Positions 7,249 through 15,909 of a stretch of 64,000 nucleotides of DNA are shown here, piece after piece. Source of the stretch: a virus; IMG/VR virus record IMGVR_UViG_3300032287_003869, positions 1 to 64,000 of that record. One strand, 5' to 3'. The position numbers and the translations under genes are program-made. A model generated the notes under the pieces. That model worked only from the letters and a program-made list of their open reading frames with translations. It ran no database searches and had not been told where the DNA came from. How positions within the stretch are numbered: the stretch's first letter is position 1; the number at the start of each line of letters is the position of its first letter.

Positions 7249-7946
7249 ATTTCATTTATATCAAGCAATTTGTGAACGCATCCATTGATTCTTTCTGTAA
7301 CAGATGTATGGAAATGACCATAAAGATGCAATGATGGTTTACACAATTTGAATATTTCATCCATTACGGCCCTTTCTTCTGTTAATTCTTTCAACAATGA
7401 AGCGTCTTCTTTTGCCCATCCATATACCATTTCGTTAAATTGTTGTGGAAAACACCAAGAAGGAGCCGTATGAGTAACTAGAATATCAACTTTTTGACAT
7501 TTGTCTCTATCAAAATTAAGTCCTTCATCTTTCCAATAAGAAACTCCTTCTCTTCTTCCTTTACGATCAATAGATATAGCACCACCTATAAATTGAATTG
7601 TTTTACCATTATATTCTATAATGGAATAATCTTCTATCAATTCAAAATTGCTTAATGAAATGATATTTTCTTTTTTAAAGTAATACGGGTCGGAATGATT
7701 CCCCCGGATGCTTTTATATTCGATATTTTTATTCTTAAATTCATTATTCAAATATTCAAATTGTCTTAATTGTGTGTCTTTTGACATGAAGCCTTCTCCA
7801 CCATCGCCCACACAAATTATATAACAATCACTTATATTATTATCTTCTACTATATCTAGAACAAACAACCATTCACCGTGATGATCTCCTAAAAACAAAA
7901 TAGGTTTTTCTTTGTCTAAAATTTTAATTTCACCACTCATCTTCAT
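7224..7946 (-). CDS. calcineurin-like metallophosphoesterase
   Basis: A 240-residue protein with the full metal-site series: GDHHGE (about 20-25), GDGGEG, RGNHSD, THTAP and GHFHTS. The family hydrolyses phosphomonoesters or diesters with two metals. The overlap with the RNA ligase gene suggests that it processes RNA ends (for example a 2',3'-cyclic phosphate) before ligation. Other substrates such as Ap4A or proteins are possible. The start may be ATG 7946 or ATG 7940. Confidence 0.85.
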   Translation of the reverse strand: MKMSGEIKILDKEKPILFLGDHHGEWLFVLDIVEDNNISDCYIICVGDGGEGFMSKDTQLRQFEYLNNEFKNKNIEYKSIRGNHSDPYYFKKENIISLSNFELIEDYSIIEYNGKTIQFIGGAISIDRKGRREGVSYWKDEGLNFDRDKCQKVDILVTHTAPSWCFPQQFNEMVYGWAKEDASLLKELTEERAVMDEIFKLCKPSLHLYGHFHTSVTERINGCVHKLLDINEIWSLDHHK

Positions 7947-8220
7947 CGTTTCTTTCTTCTATAAATTTCTTTTCTTCCTCTATCTTTTCAATCAAAATCT
8001 CTTTTAATGTTTTCAATGCATCATCATAAGATGAACATTCTATATCTTCAAAATCATGTAAAATATAACCATTGTGTTGGACTGTATAAACTGGAGGCAA
8101 TCCATAGCTCCATTTTGTCTCAATATACCAATGGCAATCTTTATCTTTATGGGAATCTTTACCTATAAGGTGATACCACTCATCGGTTAATTTTGTAATT
8201 TCACTTATAAGCCAATCCAT
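7930..8220 (-). CDS. hypothetical protein
   Basis: A 96-residue acidic protein of unknown family; Trp-rich N-terminal half, Glu/Lys-rich C-terminus. It overlaps both neighbours by about 20 bases. Confidence 0.55.
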   Translation of the reverse strand: MDWLISEITKLTDEWYHLIGKDSHKDKDCHWYIETKWSYGLPPVYTVQHNGYILHDFEDIECSSYDDALKTLKEILIEKIEEEKKFIEERNDEDEW

Positions 8221-8440
8221 GTGATTCTAAATATTCAGTAAACATTAAACCAAAGTCTGCATTTTCATTATAGATGTAATCGAATAACCAAGTTTCTAGA
8301 TCGTTATCGATATTAAGATCATCTAAAAGATCGTTATAGTATTGTTCCTGAACTTTTTGTAATTTATTAATAAATTCTTTTGTTTCTATAATTGCATCAT
8401 CAGGGTGTTTTTTTGATTTTGTGTAGTTTTTTTCGTTCAT
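8201..8440 (-). CDS. hypothetical protein
   Basis: A 79-residue acidic helical protein of unknown family. It overlaps the next gene by 20 bases and the previous one by 4. Confidence 0.55.
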   Translation of the reverse strand: MNEKNYTKSKKHPDDAIIETKEFINKLQKVQEQYYNDLLDDLNIDNDLETWLFDYIYNENADFGLMFTEYLESHGLAYK

Positions 8441-9072
8441 GTTAATTCATATGGCTCTTCCACAATTACATAGTATGTTCCGGAAACTTCTTCTATTCTT
8501 GTTTTGTTTCCTGTAGGTAAGGGCTTCTTTTTAAAACAAGAATACACCACATTCCATGCCTTTTCATAATCTTTATTATTCATTGCCTTCCTCATGGATT
8601 CTTGCTTACCTTGAGGTATTCTGAATTCTTTTTGAGGTTTCCAATATCCTTTAATTGAATCTAGAACTTTAGGGGCAGGTATACCGGATATTTCCAAAGG
8701 ACCATCACCAGAAACATCACATATACGTCTCATCCCATCATTTCTTTGATAATGCAAATACTGTTCAATTGCTTTTTTAATCTCCCATGCAACTGTACCA
8801 TCCTTCATATGGAGGCAACCAACGCCATAATATGAATTTCTATTGTTTATTATTTCATCATCTTTACGGAAGACAAGAGTTCTTACAATGCTTTCTATAA
8901 CTTCACCATCATTATAAGTCAATTCTTTGTCCCAAAATGCGGCGTCTATTGCGAATTTAATTTGACCTGAGCGAAGACGACTATAAACCTCTAAAGCCGT
9001 AACAAGTGTTGAGAGATGTCTGTCATCAAATTCGATTGAAACTTTCTCAGATTCTGTTTTTTTCTTTTTCAC
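8437..9072 (-). CDS. hypothetical protein
   Basis: A 211-residue protein of unknown family starting at GTG. Its promoter TTGACA-N17-TATACT ends 6 bases before the GTG, so transcription probably begins at the start codon. The N-terminus is basic and the central part helical. No catalytic motif was recognised. The promoter strength suggests a highly expressed early protein. Confidence 0.6.
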   Translation of the reverse strand: MKKKKTESEKVSIEFDDRHLSTLVTALEVYSRLRSGQIKFAIDAAFWDKELTYNDGEVIESIVRTLVFRKDDEIINNRNSYYGVGCLHMKDGTVAWEIKKAIEQYLHYQRNDGMRRICDVSGDGPLEISGIPAPKVLDSIKGYWKPQKEFRIPQGKQESMRKAMNNKDYEKAWNVVYSCFKKKPLPTGNKTRIEEVSGTYYVIVEEPYELT

Positions 9073-9078
9073 TTTTAA

Positions 9079-9107
9079 AGTATATCATCATCTGTGGATG
9101 GTGTCAA
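9079..9107 (-). promoter_or_regulatory. strong sigma70-like early promoter
   Basis: TTGACA (9107-9102), 17-bp spacer, TATACT (9084-9079), 6 bases to the GTG start at 9072. A leaderless transcript is predicted. Confidence 0.7.
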
Positions 9108-9357
9108 GTCTTTCCAAGAAAATTGGAGTTTGGTCTCCGGCCCATGCTCCTTCCACATTATATTGAAAGTATTCTTCTGCATCCTCTTCTGACATGTTTT
9201 CCATCAGAATATCAATGCACTTCTTCCGATCATAGACAGCATGTGGTTGTCCAAATTTTCTACCAATTCCTAAAAATGCGTTTTCAAAACCATCAGCTTT
9301 TAAAACTGTTTCATCTTCACCGAGCATTTCTTCTATAATATTATCGATTTTTTCCAT
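9088..9357 (-). CDS. hypothetical protein
   Basis: An 89-residue acidic protein of unknown family. Its C-terminal codons contain the -35 box of the next gene's promoter. It overlaps the upstream gene by 17 bases. Confidence 0.55.
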   Translation of the reverse strand: MEKIDNIIEEMLGEDETVLKADGFENAFLGIGRKFGQPHAVYDRKKCIDILMENMSEEDAEEYFQYNVEGAWAGDQTPIFLERLDTIHR

Positions 9358-9571
9358 AAAAAAAATTACAAGCTTTATTGTTAATGTGCCAATTGTGTAT
9401 ATATTCAGAATGTTCTTCTAATGATTCCATAGCACATTTGGGTGATATATTTCCTTGTTTATAGTTTCTGCATATTCCTCTCACATCGAAATTGTCAATC
9501 TCCTGTAAAGGGAATATATTCAAAAACGCAGATTTCGCAATAAAAATATCTTCTTTGTTTTTAGCTTTCAT
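9341..9571 (-). CDS. hypothetical protein
   Basis: A 76-residue protein of unknown family with several Cys and His residues in the C-terminal half. It overlaps both neighbours slightly. Confidence 0.5.
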   Translation of the reverse strand: MKAKNKEDIFIAKSAFLNIFPLQEIDNFDVRGICRNYKQGNISPKCAMESLEEHSEYIHNWHINNKACNFFYGKNR

Positions 9572-9869
9572 CTTTCTTGTAGGAATTTACCAATTCAAAA
9601 AGACTTGGAATATCGTAACATATCGGTTTTCCATCTTTATCTGTTGCTGATGGAGTGTCCCTCTCATGTTTTGGGCGCTCATATAGAAACCAACTAATCC
9701 AGTCCCACCCCTGTTCTCCAAATGCTTCTATACACAATGGATGAATAACAAATCTGTAATAATCATCATTCATGTGAATTGCATCGATTCCAAGCAAATA
9801 CAATTTGTGAATCTTGTCATCGTAATCACTCATCGCATCTATGAGCTTTGTGAATGTATCTAATGTCAT
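9561..9869 (-). CDS. hypothetical protein
   Basis: A 102-residue acidic protein of unknown family, Asp- and Trp-rich. It overlaps the next gene upstream by 4 bases. Confidence 0.55.
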   Translation of the reverse strand: MTLDTFTKLIDAMSDYDDKIHKLYLLGIDAIHMNDDYYRFVIHPLCIEAFGEQGWDWISWFLYERPKHERDTPSATDKDGKPICYDIPSLFELVNSYKKDES

Positions 9870-10450
9870 AGGTGTTTAGTTGCAAAAATATAAAGAGAAT
9901 AGTTTAATTGGTACCATTTGTAAAAAATACCAATAATTTTACGTCTTATGAATCTTATTGGCCTAGTGTTTAAAAGGTATTTGTTATACCATTTATTATT
10001 TTCAATCCTATCTTGTTCAAAGAATTCATCGAGTCTTTTTTTTCTTTCTGTTACATCGTTGATGAGTTCTTTTGTCAATCTCAACTCAACAAGTTTATTA
10101 TCCACAAACTTTGCCTCGTAATCCAATTCAAGACTATAGAATTTTCCATCTTTTTCACCCAAATCTTCATAACAATAAAATGTAACGACACCATGGAAGT
10201 TGGCTGGCTTGTTATGTGAACTAACAACGTCCATGTATCCTTTTAGAAAAGCATTGTCATCATCAACCCATTGGTATGTGACATCATCGTACCAGAGTTC
10301 ACCATTCTCTCGAATGGTGTATTCTATCAAACAATTCTCCAAATCTTTTGTTTGGTATTTTATGTCATTGAGTTTAATCTCCCAAGAATCCAAATCAAAA
10401 GAGGGTTTTGGTAGAGGATACTTACAATTCAGATAATCAAACATTCCCAT
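9866..10450 (-). CDS. conserved phage protein (MGMFDY family)
   Basis: A 194-residue protein. The opening MGMFDYLNCKYPLP is a recurrent start of a phage protein family of unknown function. The C-terminal 50 residues are basic and aromatic. It is one of very few genes here with a plain Shine-Dalgarno sequence (AAGGAG, 9 bases before the ATG). Confidence 0.6.
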   Translation of the reverse strand: MGMFDYLNCKYPLPKPSFDLDSWEIKLNDIKYQTKDLENCLIEYTIRENGELWYDDVTYQWVDDDNAFLKGYMDVVSSHNKPANFHGVVTFYCYEDLGEKDGKFYSLELDYEAKFVDNKLVELRLTKELINDVTERKKRLDEFFEQDRIENNKWYNKYLLNTRPIRFIRRKIIGIFYKWYQLNYSLYIFATKHL

Positions 10451-10467
10451 TTTTTTTTTACTCCTTG

Positions 10468-10707
10468 TTAAAACCCATCTTGAGTTGGAAGTTCATGTGG
10501 ATGGAAAAAACCATTATCGTCTTCTGGTGTTAATTCTAAATGCGAATTCTCAGGAAGAACGTATCCTGTTGCCTGTAAAAATCTTTCAAAGGCATACAGA
10601 AGATCGCTAATAGTGGCTTCGCTATCAATCTCCATACTGACTGAAGGGTAAATGTCTCTATTAAACCCCTCATGATCAACTATTTTAAATATGTGCTCCT
10701 GTTTCAC
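10468..10707 (-). CDS. conserved small phage protein
   Basis: A 79-residue acidic protein starting at GTG, which overlaps the upstream stop (GTGA). Unknown function; it has an ELTPEDD segment near the C-terminus. Confidence 0.55.
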   Translation of the reverse strand: MKQEHIFKIVDHEGFNRDIYPSVSMEIDSEATISDLLYAFERFLQATGYVLPENSHLELTPEDDNGFFHPHELPTQDGF

Positions 10708-10991
10708 TTGTTTTCCATCCTTTCAATATATTGCTCTAAAAGTTCAGTTATAACTTCATTAACGGAAATATCTTTTTCAGCTGAAATGGAAATAAGCATC
10801 TCCAAAACCTCTCTTTTGAATTCTGAAATATCAATATCAATTTTTACAAAAGGAGTCATTAAAATTGAATTGTCATCGTGAACCTTAATACTGAATTTTT
10901 CATTTTCCTTGATTCCAAGATTCTCACACTCTTCATCTGAGAATTGGATGTAATAGTCTTTCTTTTCCTGTACTTTTTTAACAATGCTCAT
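10704..10991 (-). CDS. AbrB/antitoxin-like small regulator (tentative)
   Basis: A 95-residue protein; I chose the start MSIVKKVQ because a TATATT box ends 6 bases before it. The N-terminal half (YYIQFSDEECENLGI then EKFSIKV) resembles swapped-hairpin DNA-binding proteins such as AbrB/MazE. The C-terminal half is helical. No toxin partner is visible, so it may be a free regulator. The family call is weak. Confidence 0.5.
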   Translation of the reverse strand: MSIVKKVQEKKDYYIQFSDEECENLGIKENEKFSIKVHDDNSILMTPFVKIDIDISEFKREVLEMLISISAEKDISVNEVITELLEQYIERMENK

Positions 10992-11026
10992 AATCAAAAT
11001 ATACTCTACCAGATATTGGGTTTTAG

Positions 11027-12106
11027 TCAAGTCGTTTTTCTCCAAACCCAAGTCGGTTCTACAAATATTCCACTTCTTTCCGATTTGCTATTCATTCTTT
11101 TAGCCATTCGGTAGTTAATATTATCGCCTTTAATGCTTCCTTTTAGGGAAGATATGAAATCATTCATTGGATCACATATCCTGTTTACTGTGTGGTTGCA
11201 ATAAACATCGCTAATGTTAATTGCCATATGTCCTCCATCTTTTAAAAGATTCCAGCTTTTCTCAATCACTGGAAATAAAAACACATCCAACCAATCATTT
11301 AACTTCTTATACCTCTTCCAAGATTGTGTGGAATCTTTGGAATACCTTTCAATTATGAAATAAGGAGGGCTTGTGAATACCAAGTCTGGTTTGTAATCCA
11401 ATTCATTTAATGCCTCCTCTGCTGGTTGCATTATCATTTTAATGTTTTTGCCTTTATTGTATTTTTCTATTTGTTTATTGTAACCATCAAATAATACTGA
11501 ATTTGGATCAATTCCAACATAGCTTTCCAATTTATCGGTAGCCATTGCAGCGGATAATCTATCACCCCAGCCTGAACTAAAATCCAAGACATTTTTTGCA
11601 TCGAAATATTCGTATATGGCTTTTGCCGCCGATGGTCTAAATTGACTTGCTATGTATTTTCTTAATGCAATACCACTTCTAAGTGTGTCATCTGTGATTT
11701 CTTTCACCTTAAGAGTCCATAAGCAATTCAATAGTGTAAAAAAGAATTTCTTATCATACCACGTTCTATATGGGGATGGGGCATTAATCGAATCGCATTT
11801 GAATCTACTGTCTTGATGAAAGAAGTTAGACGACTTTCCTCCTATATTGGAAAAATCCACATAATTCTCGCCTAAAGTCCATTTATAATCGTATCTGGAA
11901 AACAATTCTCCCTTTTTAATTAATTCAGAAGAATCCATCTTTTCCAAGTTAGAAAAATCATCAATCGCTTCCGATATATCTATATCTTTAAGAATATAAT
12001 AATTCCTAGTTTTTTCCCATATCAATTCCTTAACCTCATCGCATGGCTTTGGGTGAGATTTAATAATATCTCCCCATTCTTTTTCATTAAAGATTACAAA
12101 TGACAT
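11027..12106 (-). CDS. DNA methyltransferase (SPPY type)
   Basis: A 359-residue protein. The segment VLDFSSGWGDRLSAA is the S-adenosylmethionine motif I (usual form F.G.G replaced by SSGWGDR) and VFTSPPYF is the catalytic motif IV of amino-methyltransferases (N4-cytosine or N6-adenine). The segment GGHMAINISDV follows as expected of a Rossmann core. No restriction enzyme is adjacent, so it is an orphan enzyme, probably for protecting phage DNA or regulation. The last bases of the lipoprotein gene overlap its ATG. Confidence 0.8.
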   Translation of the reverse strand: MSFVIFNEKEWGDIIKSHPKPCDEVKELIWEKTRNYYILKDIDISEAIDDFSNLEKMDSSELIKKGELFSRYDYKWTLGENYVDFSNIGGKSSNFFHQDSRFKCDSINAPSPYRTWYDKKFFFTLLNCLWTLKVKEITDDTLRSGIALRKYIASQFRPSAAKAIYEYFDAKNVLDFSSGWGDRLSAAMATDKLESYVGIDPNSVLFDGYNKQIEKYNKGKNIKMIMQPAEEALNELDYKPDLVFTSPPYFIIERYSKDSTQSWKRYKKLNDWLDVFLFPVIEKSWNLLKDGGHMAINISDVYCNHTVNRICDPMNDFISSLKGSIKGDNINYRMAKRMNSKSERSGIFVEPTWVWRKTT

Positions 12107-12417
12107 TAAAAATCTATTACTAAAGTTGTTTTTGGGTATTCAGGTACATCCTTGTCCATCTTTTGTCGAATGTCGTATGGATGATAGAAGCCATCATCAA
12201 ATCTAACACTATCAGATAATCTAGGAGGATAACCCATTTTTTGAATTGTTGAGCAAGATGTTAGGAGAAGACTAAAAAGTGTAACGCACCCTACCACCTT
12301 TAAGGTGTTTCTTTTCTTCTTTCTTTTCTTTTTTATTTTCGTCCCATTTGATTTTGTCGTAATTGTCATCGTATATTTTCTTATCAATTGGTCTCGGCTT
12401 ATCTCCTTTTCCAGCAC
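12106..12417 (-). CDS. small lipoprotein
   Basis: 103 residues from GTG 12417; a start at MTITTKSNG (12369) is equally possible. A strongly basic stretch (KKKRKKKRNT) precedes a hydrophobic segment and the lipobox LLTSC. The mature part of about 50 residues is acidic and of unknown family. Early phage lipoproteins often affect superinfection; no direct evidence here. Confidence 0.6.
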   Translation of the reverse strand: MLEKEISRDQLIRKYTMTITTKSNGTKIKKKRKKKRNTLKVVGCVTLFSLLLTSCSTIQKMGYPPRLSDSVRFDDGFYHPYDIRQKMDKDVPEYPKTTLVIDF

Positions 12418-12714
12418 TCATTTCTTGTCTTCCTTTTTTTGTTTTTTCCAGACTTTAATTTTATCCATTGCCTCATCATATGTATGATAAGTGAATCCTT
12501 TATCTCCCCATTGATTTGGACTTGGATACATTTCAGATGGTGGGCAATAGTTTCCAGCTATTTCGTAACCATTGTGTGATTCTATAATAATAGCCTCATA
12601 CCATTTAGATTCAAACTCCTCTCTCGACTGTTCATATATTGCGAATTTACCATCTCTATATTTCTGCACAAAGTCGAAACCTTTATATGTGATATTTTTT
12701 TCAAGTATTTTCAT
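12418..12714 (-). CDS. hypothetical protein
   Basis: A 98-residue protein rich in Tyr, Lys and Glu with a central NGYEIAGNYCPPSE segment; unknown family. It is closely packed with its neighbours. Confidence 0.55.
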   Translation of the reverse strand: MKILEKNITYKGFDFVQKYRDGKFAIYEQSREEFESKWYEAIIIESHNGYEIAGNYCPPSEMYPSPNQWGDKGFTYHTYDEAMDKIKVWKKQKKEDKK

Positions 12715-12719
12715 AAAAT

Positions 12720-12974
12720 TTATTTTTTTCTTTTCTTATCGGAAACAAGTCTCTTTAAATTACAACCGCAATGCTCGTAATAGGGACAATCATCACAATA
12801 TCTATCATTGTCCAAGAAAATATCCGGACGAATACATGCATCCCTTGTTACATTGGACACCCCCTCTTTATTCAAAAGAATGTTATTCTTGGCATCATTT
12901 CTTTGAACTTGGGGAGTTTGATAGTTTTCCACAAATTCATTGAGTTCTTTTAATTTTCTATATTTCTTTTTCAC
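12720..12974 (-). CDS. hypothetical protein with Cys/His cluster
   Basis: An 84-residue protein starting at GTG. The C-terminal half carries CDDCPYYEHCGC, a likely metal site. Basic at both ends. Unknown family. Confidence 0.55.
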   Translation of the reverse strand: MKKKYRKLKELNEFVENYQTPQVQRNDAKNNILLNKEGVSNVTRDACIRPDIFLDNDRYCDDCPYYEHCGCNLKRLVSDKKRKK

Positions 12975-12977
12975 TTT

Positions 12978-13394
12978 TTAAAAATTGCAAAATTCTCCGT
13001 TATTTAGACTGTAATATAATTTCTTGTAACCAACTTGCCTTAAAAGATGAGAACATCCGTTGCAAGGTTTAGCATACCTGACATTTCCCATTTTGTCAAG
13101 ACGTATATTGATAAACGATATATCGCTCATGTCGTTTTCTCCATATTTGTTTTGGAGTTTCAATATACAATTGAATTCGGAATGCATTCTTGCTATATTC
13201 CTCAAATCCTCACCCTCTTCTGATACATAATCAAACTTTGGTATGTTTGGATGTGTTTTTATACTATTGATTCCAATAGCTACTGTTTTTTTCTTATGCA
13301 ATGCAAATGTTACATGGAATGTCCTATTCAAATCATAATTATGATGAATTGGCTGCAATGCCTTTGATATTTCTATAAATTTTTTAAATTTCAA
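12978..13394 (-). CDS. cytidine-deaminase-fold protein
   Basis: A 138-residue protein with the zinc site of the deaminase superfamily: MHSEFN (H-x-E) near residue 65 and KPCNGCSHLL (P-C-x2-C) near residue 110. The usual HAE is HSE. It overlaps a clear dCMP deaminase by 4 bases, so two deaminase-fold proteins are produced together. The substrate of this one is uncertain (nucleotide, nucleic acid or none). Confidence 0.7.
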   Translation of the reverse strand: MKFKKFIEISKALQPIHHNYDLNRTFHVTFALHKKKTVAIGINSIKTHPNIPKFDYVSEEGEDLRNIARMHSEFNCILKLQNKYGENDMSDISFINIRLDKMGNVRYAKPCNGCSHLLRQVGYKKLYYSLNNGEFCNF

Positions 13395-13804
13395 AGTTTA
13401 ACACACTCGATTTTATAAAAATCAAATATCTCCTTGGTATGAATCGCATCTATATTATCATATTCCTCCAGATATACAACTCTTGGAATATTCCAAGCAC
13501 ATATTAATTTAGCACAACTAGCGCAAGGTAAAAGCGTTACAGCTATCAATCCGCATTCATTTCTATTGAACAAGGACATGAGATTGGCTTCCGCATGTAT
13601 CATGAATGGTCTTCTTTTGTCTCTATCTTTCCAAAAAAGAGAATCTACATTTTTACCTTCTTTTAATCCATTATATGCCACGCCCAATACTCTATTATCG
13701 TTGGATAATGCACACGCACCCACCTTTCTGAATGGGTCTTCAGATCTAAGGCTTGATGTTTTTGCCAATTCCAAGGCATATTGTTCCCAATTTAAACGAG
13801 GCAT
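13391..13804 (-). CDS. deoxycytidylate deaminase-like protein
   Basis: A 137-residue protein starting at MPRLNWEQYA. The zinc and catalytic motifs HAEANL and PCASCAKLI match dCMP deaminases, which make dUMP for thymidylate synthesis. ThyX at 32.7 kb is the likely downstream step. T4 Cd is 193 residues, so this is a shorter form. A start 17 codons upstream would run deep into the nuclease gene and is less likely. Confidence 0.8.
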   Translation of the reverse strand: MPRLNWEQYALELAKTSSLRSEDPFRKVGACALSNDNRVLGVAYNGLKEGKNVDSLFWKDRDKRRPFMIHAEANLMSLFNRNECGLIAVTLLPCASCAKLICAWNIPRVVYLEEYDNIDAIHTKEIFDFYKIECVKL

Positions 13805-14517
13805 AGTATCGATTCCACTTCTTTTTTGAGATATGGTACAGTATATCTCATCCACTTTGCCTTAAATACGGTCTTTGTATCTATTTGTCTTTTGAGCCAA
13901 AAAATATTCAAAAAACCACACCTAAGTCCAGTTAATCTTTCAATCATATTTGCATAGAAAGAAAGTTGCAATGCATATACAAAATACTCGGAATTTGGAA
14001 GATGTTCAACAGGACTTAAAAGAGTCTTGTCATCATATTGATTTTCAAAATTGAATTTTTTGTTTGTCTTGAAATCCGATATGTCAAAAGTGTCATCATG
14101 AAAAACTACATAATCCGATGTTCCGCAGAGTTTCTTTTCTTTATCGAAGCATATCAATTCATTGCATCCATTTTCATGATACACTTCAGAATGTATATCT
14201 TCAATAACATCCTTGTATCTGGCATTTGTAATTGTCCCATTTAAAAAATATTCTTCAACATTTTCATGAACGTCTGTGCCATATGTTAATCCTGTATTTT
14301 TCTTTTCTTCCCACAATGCCAAAACATCATCTATCGGAATCTTTCTTTTTATGGAATAATCCAATGCTCTCTGCTCGACATCAAATTTCGGTTTGATCGT
14401 GGACAATACCGATGATACGGATTTGTATATATTTCCAGACTTATCAGAATAAACGTGGGTTTCCTTTTCCAAGGAAGGAATATCCTCCCCGTTCAAGGGG
14501 AATCTTTTTATCCACAT
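13792..14517 (-). CDS. PD-(D/E)XK (RecB-like) nuclease
   Basis: A 241-residue protein from ATG 14517. It contains GTDVHENVEEYF, then CGTSDYVVF followed by ISDFKTNKK (D-x-K core), and YALQLSFYANM, the order of RecB/Cas4-like exonucleases. It probably degrades DNA ends during recombination or host DNA breakdown. It overlaps the deaminase gene by 13 bases. Confidence 0.75.
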   Translation of the reverse strand: MWIKRFPLNGEDIPSLEKETHVYSDKSGNIYKSVSSVLSTIKPKFDVEQRALDYSIKRKIPIDDVLALWEEKKNTGLTYGTDVHENVEEYFLNGTITNARYKDVIEDIHSEVYHENGCNELICFDKEKKLCGTSDYVVFHDDTFDISDFKTNKKFNFENQYDDKTLLSPVEHLPNSEYFVYALQLSFYANMIERLTGLRCGFLNIFWLKRQIDTKTVFKAKWMRYTVPYLKKEVESILCLV

Positions 14518-14518
14518 T

Positions 14519-14692
14519 TTATTGTAGTTCGTTTCTTTTCGATGCAGGAGCAATGTCAATTCTGCTGATGGTTTTATCTCCTTGGTGCATCACCACAGGA
14601 ACCAAAATAACATTGTATTTTACAAGAATATCTTCTATTTCTTGTTTCGCCTTGGCCATGCTTTCGTTTTCTTTATTTGTTTCTTTTTCCAT
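14519..14692 (-). CDS. hypothetical 57-residue protein
   Basis: A complete small gene between the RecB-like nuclease and the tail gene. The N-terminal half is Glu/Lys-rich and helical, followed by a beta-type part (YNVILVPVVM). It has its own promoter TTGATT-N16-TAAATT, 6 bases before the ATG, and ends one base before the ATG region of the nuclease gene, so it probably leads that operon. Unknown family. Confidence 0.6.
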   Translation of the reverse strand: MEKETNKENESMAKAKQEIEDILVKYNVILVPVVMHQGDKTISRIDIAPASKRNELQ

Positions 14693-14698
14693 GCACAC

Positions 14699-14726
14699 AA
14701 TTTAGCACACATGAAAAAGAAATCAA
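14699..14726 (-). promoter_or_regulatory. sigma70-like promoter
   Basis: TTGATT (14726-14721), 16-bp spacer, TAAATT (14704-14699), 6 bases to the ATG at 14692. Confidence 0.5.
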
Positions 14727-14732
14727 GAAAAA

Positions 14733-15539
14733 TTACTGAATTACTTCGAAGTTGATATTTTCCATTTGAGGTGCAGCTGATATTGATACGATTTCCGTAT
14801 TGTAATATGTTGCACAATCTTTTTTCACAACCACTTGAGAACTCAATTCAAAATAAGTGGATTCTTGAAGATTTCCTTTAGCCGCAATAAGGGCAGCATC
14901 TATAAAGAAAATGTTATTTACAGGATCTTCTTCACTTGGGAATATCCATCCTTTGATTGTAAAATTGGTAGATCCTTCTATAAAATACTTTGTTCCTCCA
15001 TTAATATCGGTTGGATATGTCACATTCACAATGCCATCCCAAAGAACCTCGGATCTTATTTCTTCTATATATGGTAAGTTGTATTCTTCTGGTACTTTCC
15101 AAGAAAGAATAATGTATGGATTACAAAACGGAATAAAATTCGACATGATCTGATCCAAGTCTGTTTGATACTTGGTCAATATGTTCATTTGTATTCCTAT
15201 ATTAACAGGAACTGGTGTTCTATAAAAGTGAGTAATCTCTGTTTTGTGGTTTTCTATATTGTAATCTGGTCGATAAAATCCTAAATTTTTATTAAAAACC
15301 CTATTATTATCCCTGCTGAAACTTGTCATGTGAATACTAACAACGGGTAGAGTTATGTTTTGAGCGAAGTTTTCAATATCATATATGACCCTCTGCTTAG
15401 GAGCATATACATATCTAACTTGAACCGTTTGCCCAACTGCTCTATTGGCATTGAATCTTTTAATGACTACATTGTTGAATGCAGCCAAAAATTGAATCAA
15501 AAGATCCTTTATTTCGAAGAAGTATGGGCTTTTCAACAT
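14733..15539 (-). CDS. gp15-like tail sheath stabiliser / tail terminator
   Basis: A 268-residue protein whose plan follows T4 gp15: NNVVIKRFNA near the start, then LPVVSIHM, a central NIGIQMNILTKYQTDLDQI (compare the IFTRYEDDMFQI segment of T4 gp15), and GWIFPSEEDP near the C-terminus (T4 GWMYPPVDDA). T4 gp15 is 272 residues and caps the tail below the neck. The late-type motif CCTAAATA is upstream. The match was made by eye from memory of T4 gp15. Confidence 0.65.
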   Translation of the reverse strand: MLKSPYFFEIKDLLIQFLAAFNNVVIKRFNANRAVGQTVQVRYVYAPKQRVIYDIENFAQNITLPVVSIHMTSFSRDNNRVFNKNLGFYRPDYNIENHKTEITHFYRTPVPVNIGIQMNILTKYQTDLDQIMSNFIPFCNPYIILSWKVPEEYNLPYIEEIRSEVLWDGIVNVTYPTDINGGTKYFIEGSTNFTIKGWIFPSEEDPVNNIFFIDAALIAAKGNLQESTYFELSSQVVVKKDCATYYNTEIVSISAAPQMENINFEVIQ

Positions 15540-15552
15540 ATCAATGTTGAAT

Positions 15553-15560
15553 TATTTAGG
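15553..15560 (-). promoter_or_regulatory. late promoter motif
   Basis: CCTAAATA on the minus strand, 13 bases before the ATG at 15539, across the stop codon of the upstream gene. Confidence 0.45.
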
Positions 15561-15909
15561 CAAATACCATCTCTACGACATTATCATAAAGATTGTTTTT
15601 GCTACCAACTGGTTTTATCATTTTACAATTAAATGTAAAATCATCCATGTTGTAACAAAGAGTGTCTATAGTATAGTCAAGCCTCAAGGAACTCACGGTT
15701 TCCATTACCGTAAATGCCATGGGGAGTTTGAATTGTTTTTTACTTCCAGATAAATCCAATGTAAATGTGTAATGAAAGTCATTGAAATTAAATAAAATCA
15801 ACTTTCCTTCTCTAATCGTTTTATTATTACAAACGAACTTGAAATTTCTATGAAGATTGTTTAGAAAAATTTCTGTTTGTTTTTCCATTTTTGTCACATG
15901 TTCATCCAT
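15556..15909 (-). CDS. hypothetical protein, probable structural
   Basis: A 117-residue protein with alternating beta-type segments (KLILFNFNDFHYTFTLDL). No family recognised. Its position directly before the gp15-like gene and after other late genes suggests a structural or tail-assembly role. Confidence 0.55.
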   Translation of the reverse strand: MDEHVTKMEKQTEIFLNNLHRNFKFVCNNKTIREGKLILFNFNDFHYTFTLDLSGSKKQFKLPMAFTVMETVSSLRLDYTIDTLCYNMDDFTFNCKMIKPVGSKNNLYDNVVEMVFA

